A DNA stretch of 33,926 bases, taken from positions 1 through 33,926 of the forward strand of contig NZ_JAWDKD010000028.1 in the NCBI RefSeq assembly GCF_032714475.1. The letters are read 5' to 3'. The stretch's first letter is position 1. Every line of letters starts with the position of its first letter. Under the pieces are notes generated by a model. That model did no database searches, was not told the origin of the DNA, and saw nothing but the letters and a program-made list of their open reading frames with translations. Of this stretch, positions 25,939-33,926 are shown in pieces. This DNA comes from Methanolapillus africanus. Lineage in GTDB: Archaea > Halobacteriota > Methanosarcinia > Methanosarcinales > Methanosarcinaceae. The position numbers and the translations under genes are program-made.

Positions 25939-26012
25939 AATTTTTACTTTCTTCTTTTTCTAAGTTTTTTCTTTCTTCATTCTTTGAGTTTCTTTTTTAT
26001 ACATTCAATTTA

Positions 26013-26846
26013 ATGAATCGTTCTATGCCGAAATTTGAAAGTTCCGAAACAAAGGACGCCGGTCAAGAGCCGGTCATTGATTTTCAAAATGTTTCCGTCA
26101 TCAAAGACGGCCGTCTGATTTTGGACAGCATCGCCATTCAAATCGGCGCCGACGAGCACGTCGCCATTATCGGTCCGAACGGTTCCGGCAAATCGTCGCT
26201 CATCAAAGTCATGACGCGCGAATATTATCCGATTGCGGATGCGCCCGGACTTTCGACGAAAATCATGGGCGACGATGTTTGGAACGTTTTTGATCTTCGA
26301 AAGCGGCTCGGCATCATCACAACGGATCTTCAAAACACATGTCTTCGGGACACGACGGTTTTTGATACGGTTTTGTCCGGCTATTTCTCGAGCGTCGGTA
26401 TTTATGATATTTTTGACGTCACGCTGGAAATGAAAGTGACCGTTCTTGAAATTTTGAATTTTTTGGGCATCGGGCATTTGGCCGAACAAAAAATGACGAA
26501 AATTTCGAGCGGCGAAGCACGAAAAACGTTGATTGCGCGGGCTTTGGTGCATGACCCCAAGGCGCTCATTTTGGACGAGCCGACCAACAGCTTAGATATG
26601 AAATCCATCTATCAGTTCCGAAAAACGATCAGCAAAATCGCGAAGGCCGGCAAAAATATTATTTTGGTCACACATGATTTGGCGGACATAATTCCGGAAA
26701 TCTCACGCGTCATTCTGATTAAAGACGGCAAAATATTCGCCGACGGCAAAAAAGAGGATATTTTGACCGGCGAAAATTTAACGGCGCTTTTTGAGGTGCC
26801 GGTCACGGTGGAGAAGCACGGCGACTATTACGCTGCTTTCTGCTGA
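26013..26846 (+). CDS. ABC transporter ATP-binding protein (orphan)
   Basis: 277 aa from the ATG at 26013. All nucleotide-binding motifs are present: Walker A GPNGSGKSSLI, signature ISSGEARK (a variant of LSGGQ), Walker B ALILDEPTNSLD and the H-loop THD. The domain begins at VIDFQNVSVIKDGRLI. The open frame reaches a TTG at 25935 and would add a hydrophobic, Phe-rich N-terminus, but no Shine-Dalgarno supports it; ATG 26025 is an alternative. No permease gene is adjacent, so it may be a soluble ABC protein (ModF/YlmA-like) or serve a permease elsewhere. A T-rich tract and GC-rich element follow. Confidence 0.85.
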   Translation: MNRSMPKFESSETKDAGQEPVIDFQNVSVIKDGRLILDSIAIQIGADEHVAIIGPNGSGKSSLIKVMTREYYPIADAPGLSTKIMGDDVWNVFDLRKRLGIITTDLQNTCLRDTTVFDTVLSGYFSSVGIYDIFDVTLEMKVTVLEILNFLGIGHLAEQKMTKISSGEARKTLIARALVHDPKALILDEPTNSLDMKSIYQFRKTISKIAKAGKNIILVTHDLADIIPEISRVILIKDGKIFADGKKEDILTGENLTALFEVPVTVEKHGDYYAAFC

Positions 26847-26894
26847 AATCCTTTTTTTCTTTTTCCTTTTTATTCTTCTTTTTTTGTTTTTTTT

Positions 26895-26925
26895 GGCGAG
26901 CCGCTGCGCGCGCGTTATGGCGACA
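26895..26925 (+). repeat. GC-rich intergenic element, copy 9
   Basis: GGCGAGCCGCTGCGCGCGCG, then TTATGGCGAC, after a T-rich tract downstream of the ABC ATPase gene, same direction. Confidence 0.8.
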
Positions 26926-27426
26926 CATTTTCAAAAAAATCAAAAGACGTAGGCGTTTTAATTTTGAAATTAAAAGAAAAGGAGAAGCCCGTTTTGAAAA
27001 CGGGCTTAGACTGAATCGGGGGTTTTAGGAGAGAAAAGGTTTTTCGATACGGAGGTTTGTTTTTAATTCGGTTTGAGAGGTTTTACGTATGGCAATTTAA
27101 TTGTAAAGACTTAAATTAAAACAATTAAATTTAAGTTAATACATACTACAATTCAATCGTATATAAATATTACTATTTTGATTAAAGAGTTATTTGATAT
27201 TGATTTTCAAACTGTTTTAAAATCGATTAAATGGATTTTCTTTTGTAAAACAATAAAATTTGAATTATTTTATTTTTGAACATATTCTTTTATTTGAAAA
27301 AAACAATATCAAGAAGAAATGTAAAAACCGAATCGAAAAATAAAAAGACAAAAACGATTGCCGGAGAAAGAACAAGAAAAATAGAACAAAAAATGCGCTT
27401 CCGTTTTGGCAGACGTCTGCGAAAAC
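26926..27426. other. Non-coding spacer between convergent ABC ATPase and glyS
   Basis: AT-rich, no supported gene. A hairpin-like AGCCCG(TTTTGAAAA)CGGGCT lies near 26986-27006, which may serve as a distal terminator. The rest is featureless up to GC-rich element copy 10. Confidence 0.5.
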
Positions 27427-27457
27427 GATTGCGATAACGCGCGCGGCGCCGGCGCGC
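27427..27457 (-). repeat. GC-rich intergenic element, copy 10
   Basis: In the minus-strand direction: T-rich tract, GCGCGCCGGCGCCGCGCGCG, then TTATCGCAATC, downstream of glyS and oriented with it. Confidence 0.8.
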
Positions 27458-27509
27458 AAAAAATGAAAATAAAAAAGAAATGAAAAATGGAAAATAAATG
27501 CGGAATCCG

Positions 27510-29309
27510 TTATTTGGATTCCACGATTGGACCGCTTTCTTCAAGCGTTTTTTTCTGCCGGATCAAATCTTTCAAAACCGGAACCAGGCCTTTGGCCGGA
27601 ACACGGATTTGTTTCATAGAGTCGCGGTCGCGAATGGTGACGGTGCCGTTTTCCTGAATTTCAAAATCGACCGTCACGGAAAACGGAATGCCGATTTCAT
27701 CGTTTCTTCTGTAACGCTTGCCGATGGTTCCGGATTCGTCGTAATCGGCCATGATGCCGGCGTCAACGATTTGGCTGAATAAGTCCTTGGCCGGCGCCGT
27801 CAGGATGGGTTTTCCCATCAACGGGTGAACGGCGACTTGGTACGGTGCGATTTCATTTTTAAACCGCATGACTGTCCGCATGGCGTCGGCGTCTTCGTCG
27901 TCGCCGTCCGTGGCTGCGGCTGCGCCGACGTCTTCTTCATCAAAAGCGTGTTCCATGACACAATATGTGATTCTGTCAATGCCGTAAGACGGTTCAATGA
28001 CGTGCGGAACGATGGTTTTGCCGCTGACTTTAACGGTTTCCTCGCCGAATGCGACGATTTCTTTGGGCACTTGGAACGTTTCGACGTCGATTGCCAGAAC
28101 GATGTCGTTTCCTTGCGTTGCCGCTTGGATTTCTTTTTCGGTCATGGATTTGAGTTTGTCGCCGATGATTTTTGCTTTTCCTTTAAAGAGCGGACCCATT
28201 TTACCCATGTCGGGTTTGACGACGAACCGTGTTTCAAAAACGGGTTCGGGATATTCTACATAAACCGACAGCTCGATTTTGCTTTGTTTGGCGTGGGCGT
28301 TTAAATCGTAATCGGTACGGTCGGCGATGCCGACGACTTCCACCCAGCCGAAGCGGTCCGTTTTCACTTCAGCGTCCCAGCAGTCCATCGCATAGTGCGC
28401 CATTTCGTCTTTCAAATGCTGGCGGAAGCGAAGACGGTCCTGGGAAATGCCGGCGCGGATGAGGAAGTCGCTGGTGAGCGCGACGTAGTAAGCCAAAAAT
28501 TCGTGGGCGATGACGCCTTTTGCGACGGCTTCTTCAGCGGTCAGCGGAACAATCTTGCCGGTGCCGTCCGTTTTTTCCTGCTCGGACTGCGGATATAAGA
28601 AGAGCTGTTTCTTGGCGTATTTTTGGAAATTGGCGTGCTTCTTTTCGGCCGGGTCGACGAAAAATTCGCATTCGGCTTGCGTGAATTCGCGCAGGCGGAG
28701 AACGCCTTGGCGCGGCGAAATTTCGTTGCGGTAAGATTTTCCGATTTGGACGGCGCCAAACGGCAATTTTTCCCGGTAAAAGCGGGACAGGCGCTGGAAA
28801 TCAACGAACATGCCCTGCGCGGTTTCCGGCCGCATGTAACCGGGGCGTCCGGTTCCGGGACCGATTTTGGTTTGGAACATCAAGTTGAATTCATAAGATT
28901 TGCCGAGACCGCAGCCGCATTCCGGGCACACAATGTTGTGCTTTTCGATGAGCGCGTCAAGCTGATCGGTGTCCAGAGCGCCGACGCCCTCGATGCCGAT
29001 TGCTTCAATCAAGTGGTCGGCGCGAAACGGAAGCTGGCAGCCGGTACATTCGCAAAGCGGGTCGGAGAAACCGCCGACGTGACCGGAAGCGATGAAAATG
29101 TCTTCAACGCCGATGGTCGGCACTTCGATTTCCATGCAGCCTTCGTTCAAAACGTAATATTCACGCCAGATGCTTTCGATTTTTCTCTTGACGGTGCAAC
29201 CGAGCGGTCCGTAATCATAAAAACCGGCGGCGCCGCCGTAAAGTTCAAAAGAGTTCCATAAGAAACCACGCCGTTTGGCGAGGTCGATGACTTTGTCGTA
29301 TTTGTCCAT
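27510..29309 (-). CDS. glyS: Glycyl-tRNA synthetase (archaeal/eukaryotic homodimeric type)
   Basis: Charges tRNA-Gly with glycine. The 599-aa protein is a class II synthetase: the N-terminus carries WNSFELYGGAAGFYDYGPLG, a zinc-binding type insert has CECTGCQLPFRADHL and CPECGCGLG, motif 2 appears as GKSYRNEISPRQG with LREFTQAE, and motif 3 as EPSYGIDRITY. The C-terminal anticodon-binding domain covers about residues 490-599 (PYQVAVHPLM). An acidic insert, EEDVGAAAATDGDDEDAD, sits before the last domain. It stands alone, convergent with the ABC ATPase gene. AAAGGGA before the ATG may be a weak Shine-Dalgarno. Confidence 0.96.
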   Translation of the reverse strand: MDKYDKVIDLAKRRGFLWNSFELYGGAAGFYDYGPLGCTVKRKIESIWREYYVLNEGCMEIEVPTIGVEDIFIASGHVGGFSDPLCECTGCQLPFRADHLIEAIGIEGVGALDTDQLDALIEKHNIVCPECGCGLGKSYEFNLMFQTKIGPGTGRPGYMRPETAQGMFVDFQRLSRFYREKLPFGAVQIGKSYRNEISPRQGVLRLREFTQAECEFFVDPAEKKHANFQKYAKKQLFLYPQSEQEKTDGTGKIVPLTAEEAVAKGVIAHEFLAYYVALTSDFLIRAGISQDRLRFRQHLKDEMAHYAMDCWDAEVKTDRFGWVEVVGIADRTDYDLNAHAKQSKIELSVYVEYPEPVFETRFVVKPDMGKMGPLFKGKAKIIGDKLKSMTEKEIQAATQGNDIVLAIDVETFQVPKEIVAFGEETVKVSGKTIVPHVIEPSYGIDRITYCVMEHAFDEEDVGAAAATDGDDEDADAMRTVMRFKNEIAPYQVAVHPLMGKPILTAPAKDLFSQIVDAGIMADYDESGTIGKRYRRNDEIGIPFSVTVDFEIQENGTVTIRDRDSMKQIRVPAKGLVPVLKDLIRQKKTLEESGPIVESK

Positions 29310-29321
29310 AAAAATCCCTTT

Positions 29322-29334
29322 GATATAATATATA
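29322..29334 (-). promoter_or_regulatory. TATA-like element upstream of glyS
   Basis: TATATATTATATC on the minus strand ends 12 nt before the glyS ATG. If used as the TATA box, the transcript would be nearly leaderless; alternatively it is chance AT-richness. Confidence 0.3.
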
Positions 29335-29487
29335 GAAAATCAAATTTGTACCTAAAAGGATTGATAGAATTTAAATTTTACAATGAGAAGTTTTATTTTT
29401 TCAGATCTTTTTCCTATTTTTTTTCTGTTTTTTTCTCTGTTTTTTTCTCTATTTCTCTATTCTCCCTCCAATCCTAAGAAAACAACT

Positions 29488-29521
29488 CGCTTAAACAGGC
29501 GCGAATGCGCCTGTTTAAGCG
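29488..29521. repeat. Perfect 15-bp inverted repeat
   Basis: CGCTTAAACAGGCGC and its exact complement flank a GAAT loop. It stands at the edge of the composite repeat region, in a position where no gene end needs a terminator (glyS starts on the other strand 180 bp away). Confidence 0.8.
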
Positions 29522-29555
29522 GACGTCATACACAAGAAGGAGCAATTTGAAAACA

Positions 29556-30061
29556 GATGGTGCAAAACGGTGCCAAGAAACATGTGTATTGTTGGAACCA
29601 ATTGCTGAAAACCGGAACAAGAAACGTGTGTATTTTTGGAAACAGATGATGTAAAACGGTAACAAGAAAACGCTGTCTTGTTGGAACCAATTGCTGAAAA
29701 CCGGAACAAGAAACGTGTGTATTTTTGGAAACGGCAGATGCAATCTGAAATCTAAAAACAGTCAACTGTAGGTGCAATCTGTGCTGCAAATTGGAATGTA
29801 TCTGCTGATCGTATTCCGCAAAATACAGACGCAAAGCGTCTGATTTTGCGGGATGGTTTGCACGGGAAGTTGGAACAAACAAAACCAAACTTTCAGCGAC
29901 CGAAGGGAGCCTTTTGCGAAGCAAACTTACGGAAACAGACTCCCACCGCCCTTGAAAAATTCCTAGCGTAGCGACGGAATTTTTGCGTCTGATTTTGCGG
30001 GTTGGTTTGCTTGAAATTTTCAAAAAACGAGGGTAAATTTTTGAAACTCAAAAAGAAAATG
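29556..30061. repeat. Composite repeat region A (29.5 kb copy)
   Basis: Two 89-bp direct repeats (29556-29644 and 29645-29733) share a central GGAACCAATTGCTGAAAACC followed by GGAACAAGAAACGTGTGTAT. They are followed by a segment matching the 20.0-kb region in reverse complement, a hairpin CGCAAAATACAGACGC/GCGTCTGATTTTGCG (29817-29850) with GGGATGGTTTGCA, small hairpins such as AAAATTCC/GGAATTTT near 29956-29983, and a third hairpin half-site at 29985-30011. No protein gene is supported, although the minus strand stays open for 165 codons. Confidence 0.7.
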
Positions 30062-30094
30062 TGTCGCCATAACACGCGCGCCGGCGCCCCCCGC
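30062..30094 (-). repeat. GC-rich intergenic element, copy 11
   Basis: Minus-strand orientation: GCGGGGGGCGCCGGCGCGCG, then TGTTATGGCGAC. It closes the composite repeat region, as copy 8 does at 20.36 kb. No minus-strand gene end is close by. Confidence 0.75.
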
Positions 30095-30206
30095 AAAAAC
30101 CCCATTTTCTGATTATTTGATATCTATATAATTACACAAACAGTCGTCTTTTACACAATTTATATATTGAAGAATTTCATATTTGTTTTAAATTTTTAAA
30201 ACGGTG

Positions 30207-30764
30207 ATGACTTTGTTCAGAAATCCCAATCAATCAACCGATTCATTTGCACCAAAACCGGACGCCGATTCCGTTGATTACAAACGGCGGTTCAACACCG
30301 GATTTCAATTGCTTTCCAACTCAGAATTTGCAGACGCCTTTCTGATTTTTGCCAACATTTCCGAAAAAACGGAAGAACCGGCAGCGTTTTTTAATTTGGC
30401 GCTTTGCGAAATGGAAGCCGGCGACGACCAAAAAGCAATCTTGACGCTTGAAAAAGCGCTGGCGGCCATTAAAAAAACGCAGACGCCGGACAACGACGCC
30501 GCGTTTTCTTCCGGGATTTTGTCCAAAAATTATGCCGCGCTTTCTCAAAAAGAAAAAGAATCGGCGGCATATCTTTCGCCGATGCCGCAAGAATACCCGC
30601 GGCTGCTTTCGAAGTCTGCCAAGGAAAAAATCATGCGCGTTTTAATTGACGCCTGTTTCCGGTGCGAACTCTGGGACAAGATCATCATTTTGAGCGCGTC
30701 CGTTCAGGGAAAAGGATACACGAATGTGGAAAAAGCGCTTGAAGCGGCAAAGCGGAATAAATAA
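30207..30764 (+). CDS. TPR-like hypothetical protein
   Basis: 185 aa from the ATG at 30207; a GTG three bases earlier is an alternative. The segment RRFNTGFQLLSNSEFADAFL through NLALCEMEAGDDQKAILTLEKAL has the helix-turn-helix spacing of about two tetratricopeptide repeats (residues 27-90), and a helical C-terminus follows. No signal peptide, so it is cytoplasmic. TPRs mediate protein-protein contact; partner unknown. An ankyrin-repeat gene starts 81 bp downstream on the same strand. Confidence 0.65.
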   Translation: MTLFRNPNQSTDSFAPKPDADSVDYKRRFNTGFQLLSNSEFADAFLIFANISEKTEEPAAFFNLALCEMEAGDDQKAILTLEKALAAIKKTQTPDNDAAFSSGILSKNYAALSQKEKESAAYLSPMPQEYPRLLSKSAKEKIMRVLIDACFRCELWDKIIILSASVQGKGYTNVEKALEAAKRNK

Positions 30765-30845
30765 TGATTTTTTAATCCTCTCATTCATTTTTATCTATTC
30801 TCATTTCACACAAAAATATTGAGTACAATTCAAGGAGAAACAACA

Positions 30846-31817
30846 ATGGATAACGTATTTTTAACAGCATGCAAAAACGGTCAGAAGGGCGTCGTTGAAG
30901 CTTTTGTCAAAAAAGGAACGATCAACATCAACAAACGCGATGAAACCGGCGGAACGCCGCTTTATTACGCCTGCCTCAAAGGATCCAAAGACATTGTCAA
31001 GATTTTAATCGACGCGGGCGCCGACACGACCATCGCCAACAATCAAAGCATGCTGCCGATTCACGTCGTTTCCAAAAGCGGCAACAAAGATATTATCAAA
31101 ATGTTGTGCGACAACGGCACCGACATCAACGCGACCGACAAAACCGGAAAGTCGCCTTTGATTTACGCCACGGCCGAAGGAAAAACGGAAGTCGCCAAAA
31201 TGATGCTGTCGCTTGGCGCCGACAAATCCATTAAAGACAACGACGGCCACACCGCTTTGGATTACGCCACCTCAAAAGGCCTGCGCGACATTATTGTCAT
31301 GCTGTCCGAAGAAACCGAACAAAAAGACAATTACGGCAACACGCCGCTTCACCAAGCCTGTTACAACGGCCAAAGCGAAGTCGTCGCCGTTCTTTTGAAA
31401 TCGGAAAAGTCCGACGTCAACGCCTTAAACGACAACGGTGAAACACCTTTGATTTTGACCTGCATGAATTCCAACGTCCACATCATGGAAATGCTGCTGG
31501 CCGCCGGCGCCGACGCGAACATGAAAATGTTAAACGGCAACGCGCCGCTTCACTATGCCGCTTCCGTCGGCAACAAATTCATCGGAAAAGCACTCATCAC
31601 CGCGAAAGCCGACGTCAATACTAAAAACACGGACAGCGAAACGCCGCTCATTGTCGCTGCGCTTCGCGGGCAAAATGATTTCACGGCTTTGCTGATTGAA
31701 AGCGGCGCCAATGTGAACGCCGTTGACAATGCCCAACACAGCGCCATGTATTACGCGGCCGAAGCCGGATACACGGAAATTGTCGAGCAATTGATTATTG
31801 CCGGTGCCGAAAATTAA
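30846..31817 (+). CDS. Ankyrin-repeat protein
   Basis: 323 aa composed almost wholly of about nine to ten 33-residue ankyrin repeats (for example GGTPLYYACLKGSKDIVKIL, NTPLHQACYNGQSEVVAVLL, NAPLHYAASVGNKFIGKALI and SAMYYAAEAGYTEIVEQLII). The start at 30846 is chosen for the AAGGAGAAACAACA Shine-Dalgarno; the frame is open to 30819. No signal peptide or membrane segment, so it is cytoplasmic or exported by a route not visible here. Ankyrin proteins are common in host-associated microbes but also have housekeeping roles. A strong hairpin plus T-run follows. Confidence 0.9.
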   Translation: MDNVFLTACKNGQKGVVEAFVKKGTININKRDETGGTPLYYACLKGSKDIVKILIDAGADTTIANNQSMLPIHVVSKSGNKDIIKMLCDNGTDINATDKTGKSPLIYATAEGKTEVAKMMLSLGADKSIKDNDGHTALDYATSKGLRDIIVMLSEETEQKDNYGNTPLHQACYNGQSEVVAVLLKSEKSDVNALNDNGETPLILTCMNSNVHIMEMLLAAGADANMKMLNGNAPLHYAASVGNKFIGKALITAKADVNTKNTDSETPLIVAALRGQNDFTALLIESGANVNAVDNAQHSAMYYAAEAGYTEIVEQLIIAGAEN

Positions 31818-31857
31818 TTTTCAGATCAAATTAAGATATACTAATAATAACAATTTT

Positions 31858-31900
31858 GATTTTCATGATTCTTGAATCATGAAAAATCCTTTTTTTCCAT
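31858..31900 (+). terminator. Ankyrin gene terminator
   Basis: GATTTTCATGATTC (31858-31871), 2-nt loop, GAATCATGAAAAATC (31874-31888), then CTTTTTTTCC. A long stem with one bulged base and a U-tract. Confidence 0.8.
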
Positions 31901-31993
31901 CTTTTTCCGTCTCTTTTGTCGCTCGTTTCCCTTTTTCGTTCATTGGTTTCGTCATTTTATGTTATACTTAAATTATGCTGAAAGCGACTAGTA

Positions 31994-32003
31994 TTTATAT
32001 ATT
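31994..32003 (+). promoter_or_regulatory. TATA-box candidate for BspA-like gene
   Basis: TTTATATATT lies about 70 bp before the ATG, leaving a short leader that carries the GAAGGAAG Shine-Dalgarno at about 32056-32064. Confidence 0.5.
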
Positions 32004-32071
32004 AAAAAAATAAATAGAGTAGTATAATTTCATATTATCAATAAAATATCATATTTGAAGGAAGAAATTCT

Positions 32072-33733
32072 ATGGTAAAGAATAATTTAAAAAGAAAAAA
32101 TAACATTCCGCAAAATAGTAGAAAAGGGCGGCTTTTTTTAGTATCGTTGACCGCATTGTTTCTCCTTTTGGTGACCATTTCACCGGCATTGGCCACAGAA
32201 GTTCAAATCGAAGTTTCAGATTTAAACGCCGGAACGGCGCCGACTTACAATGACAGAGATACGTTAATACTAAGCGGAGCCGGTGCTTTAACCCCGACCG
32301 GTTGGGATACACTGAACATTTCGTCTCCTTCCTATCATCTTGTACTCAACGATGCGACGACAAGCGTTCCGGACAGTTCAATCAATAGTAATACGAATCT
32401 CCTTTCCATAACCGGTGACGAAATCATTTCCATTGGGAATGATAATCTTCACAATTGTACGAATTTAGTTGAAATTCGATTTTCAAAAGCAACGGCGTTT
32501 GGAGATTATGTATTTTCAAACTGTTCCAATTTGACATCTGTTACCCTTCCAAACGCAACAATTTTCGGAGATGACGCATTTAAAAATTGTTCCAATTTGA
32601 CATCTATTAGTCTTCCAAACGCAACAACTTTCGGAAATAATGCATTTAGATTTTGTTCCAAATTAGCATCTGTTGACCTTCCAAACGCAACAACATTCGG
32701 AGATTATGCATTTGTTTGGTGTTTCGATTTGATATCTATTGACCTTCCAAACGCAATAACATTCGGAGATAGCGCATTTAACAGTTGTGATTATTTGATA
32801 TCTGCTACCCTTCCAAAAGCAACAACGTTTGGAGATGGCGCATTTTTCCATTGTCACGATTTGATATCTATTAATCTTCCGGAAGCAACAACATTCGGAG
32901 ATCAAGCATTTGGCGGTTGTAATAGTTTGATATCTATTAATCTTCCAAAAGCAACAACAATCGGCAGTGCCGCATTTGTCAGTTGTTCCGATCTTAATGT
33001 AATTGGTTTTGGAGATACGAAGCCGACGTTTGGCACACAGCCCTTTGATTATATAAATCATGGATTATTGGTCTTAACCGGAAAATCAACTTACGCCGAC
33101 TTAAATGAGTTTCCAACGGATTCATTCCAAAGAAAGGGCGCCCTCTTACCTGAAGAAATGAATGTCACCGTTGAAGAGACGTTGACGCTGTGGGGCATCG
33201 ATTTGGAATCGGGTGATTCCATTGCTTGGAGTTTTGACGGAAATTCGCTGTCGGAAACAACCGGGACATATTCAAAAGACGATGTTCAAAAAACAGACGC
33301 CGGAATATACAAATGCATTTTTACCTGCAACGGTAAGGATTATGTGATCGGCTCTTGCAAAGTGAACGTTTTGGATAAAACAGATAGTGGCAGTGAAATC
33401 GGTGATGGGGGTGACGATGATGGTGGAGATGACGACGATGACGGTGAAAACGGTGGAACGCCCGGCAGCAGCGGCGGAACCGGAAAAGCCACTATTATTG
33501 ATTCAGATCAAAAGACAATATCGTCAACAAACAATGGTTCCAATAACATAAACGGAGGCACAAATACAATAACAACCGGTTATGGCGCCGGTTTGGATGA
33601 AGATGAAAACGAAAGCTGGCTTAAAAAATCAAGCCTTCTTTGGCTTCTTCTTTTGATCATTTTAATCATTATTGCCTATATTTTGTACCGGAAATATAAA
33701 AAGTATTCAGCCAATTCGGATTCTCCGAAATGA
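32072..33733 (+). CDS. BspA-type leucine-rich-repeat surface protein
   Basis: 553 aa, exported and membrane-anchored. The N-terminus is basic then hydrophobic (RLFLVSLTALFLLLVTISPALA, a signal peptide to about residue 42). Residues about 125-310 hold about eight BspA/LRR_5 repeats of 23 residues with the pattern NCxxLxSIxLPxATxFGDxAF. An Ig-like domain (about 358-435, GIYKCIFTCNGKDYVIGSCKV) precedes an acidic Asp/Gly linker (GDGGDDDGGDDDDDGE). A single C-terminal membrane helix (LLWLLLLIILIIIAYILY) and basic tail follow. BspA repeats mediate adhesion in gut bacteria and occur in host-associated archaea, so attachment is a fair inference. Confidence 0.9.
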   Translation: MVKNNLKRKNNIPQNSRKGRLFLVSLTALFLLLVTISPALATEVQIEVSDLNAGTAPTYNDRDTLILSGAGALTPTGWDTLNISSPSYHLVLNDATTSVPDSSINSNTNLLSITGDEIISIGNDNLHNCTNLVEIRFSKATAFGDYVFSNCSNLTSVTLPNATIFGDDAFKNCSNLTSISLPNATTFGNNAFRFCSKLASVDLPNATTFGDYAFVWCFDLISIDLPNAITFGDSAFNSCDYLISATLPKATTFGDGAFFHCHDLISINLPEATTFGDQAFGGCNSLISINLPKATTIGSAAFVSCSDLNVIGFGDTKPTFGTQPFDYINHGLLVLTGKSTYADLNEFPTDSFQRKGALLPEEMNVTVEETLTLWGIDLESGDSIAWSFDGNSLSETTGTYSKDDVQKTDAGIYKCIFTCNGKDYVIGSCKVNVLDKTDSGSEIGDGGDDDGGDDDDDGENGGTPGSSGGTGKATIIDSDQKTISSTNNGSNNINGGTNTITTGYGAGLDEDENESWLKKSSLLWLLLLIILIIIAYILYRKYKKYSANSDSPK

Positions 33734-33926
33734 TTTGAATAATTTTTATTTTTTTCTTTCTTTTTTTTCAATTTTCATTTTTTCAAATTTCATTTTTTAT
33801 TTGGGTCATGATAAGAATAGAGGATTTTCTCTGATAATTTCCAGGATTTTCAGATATAAATTCTCATTCCTATAATTGTACCTAAATTCACATTCTTTTA
33901 AGTAAAGATTAAAATATCTTTTATCA
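33734..33926. other. Non-coding right edge
   Basis: T-rich sequence after the BspA-like gene, probably containing its terminator tract (TTTTTATTTTTTTC at 33746-33770). Nothing else is recognised before the window ends. Confidence 0.5.

Noticed and set aside
29526..30023. 165-codon minus-strand frame
   Set aside because: Same reason: it spans direct repeats and hairpins of the composite element.
1..33926. tRNA or rRNA genes
   Set aside because: I looked for T-loop (GTTCGAATC-like) and acceptor-stem patterns and found no convincing cloverleaf or rRNA segment.

Overview
The window looks like chromosomal DNA of a methylotrophic, methyl-reducing methanogen of the Methanosarcinaceae, probably a host-associated lineage such as Methanimicrococcus. 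The lineage name is inference; no rRNA gene is present to test it. The support is two complete methanol:corrinoid methyltransferase cassettes (mtaC-mtaB), a pair of Msr-type regulators, a RamA-like reductive activator of corrinoid proteins, an archaeal Fae-Hps fusion, archaeal GlyRS, and AT-rich intergenic DNA. None of the 25 genes I annotate ends in TAG (15 TAA, 10 TGA). That fits a genome in which TAG is avoided or reassigned to pyrrolysine.

Layout. 0-3 kb: a small membrane protein (minus) and a 2-isopropylmalate synthase-family gene whose 5' end is damaged or uses an unusual start, followed by a possible small structured RNA. 3-6.1 kb: on the minus strand, a COG0523/CobW-type GTPase and a RamA-like activator, separated by a 13-bp tandem repeat and a hairpin. 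6.6-8.3 kb: two tandem Msr-like regulators. 8.6-9.8 kb: fae-hps. 10.9-13.1 kb: mtaC1-mtaB1 behind a long non-coding upstream region. 13.6-15.6 kb: two paralogous GPR1/FUN34/YaaH-type (acetate) transporters. 15.9-16.6 kb: a two-gene toxin/antitoxin-like pair whose HEPN-like member carries an in-frame TAG at codon 15. 16.8-19.0 kb: a hydantoinase/oxoprolinase-family ASKHA protein with a Cys-rich C-terminal extension. 19.0-21.4 kb: a secreted protein and a BASS/ACR3-like permease (minus). 22.1-24.3 kb: mtaC2-mtaB2. 24.6-25.9 kb: a proteasome-like Ntn-hydrolase and a 57-aa charged protein. 26.0-29.3 kb: an orphan ABC ATPase and glyS. 30.2-33.7 kb: a TPR-like protein, an ankyrin-repeat protein and a BspA-type leucine-rich-repeat surface protein.

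How the genes fit together. Methanol would be demethylated by MtaB, its methyl group carried on the Co(I) corrinoid of MtaC, oxidised corrinoid rescued by the RamA-like ATPase (perhaps helped by the CobW-like GTPase), and expression controlled by the Msr pair. The two YaaH-type carriers would bring in acetate for biosynthesis, and Fae-Hps would supply pentose phosphates. The ankyrin and BspA proteins suggest contact with a host or with neighbouring cells.

The most unusual features are: (i) a dispersed, polarised GC-rich intergenic element present 11 times, mostly just after a gene end and a T-rich tract; (ii) the in-frame amber codon in the HEPN-like gene; (iii) the proteasome-like protein with its small partner; and (iv) a composite hairpin-rich repeat at 20.0 and 29.5 kb.
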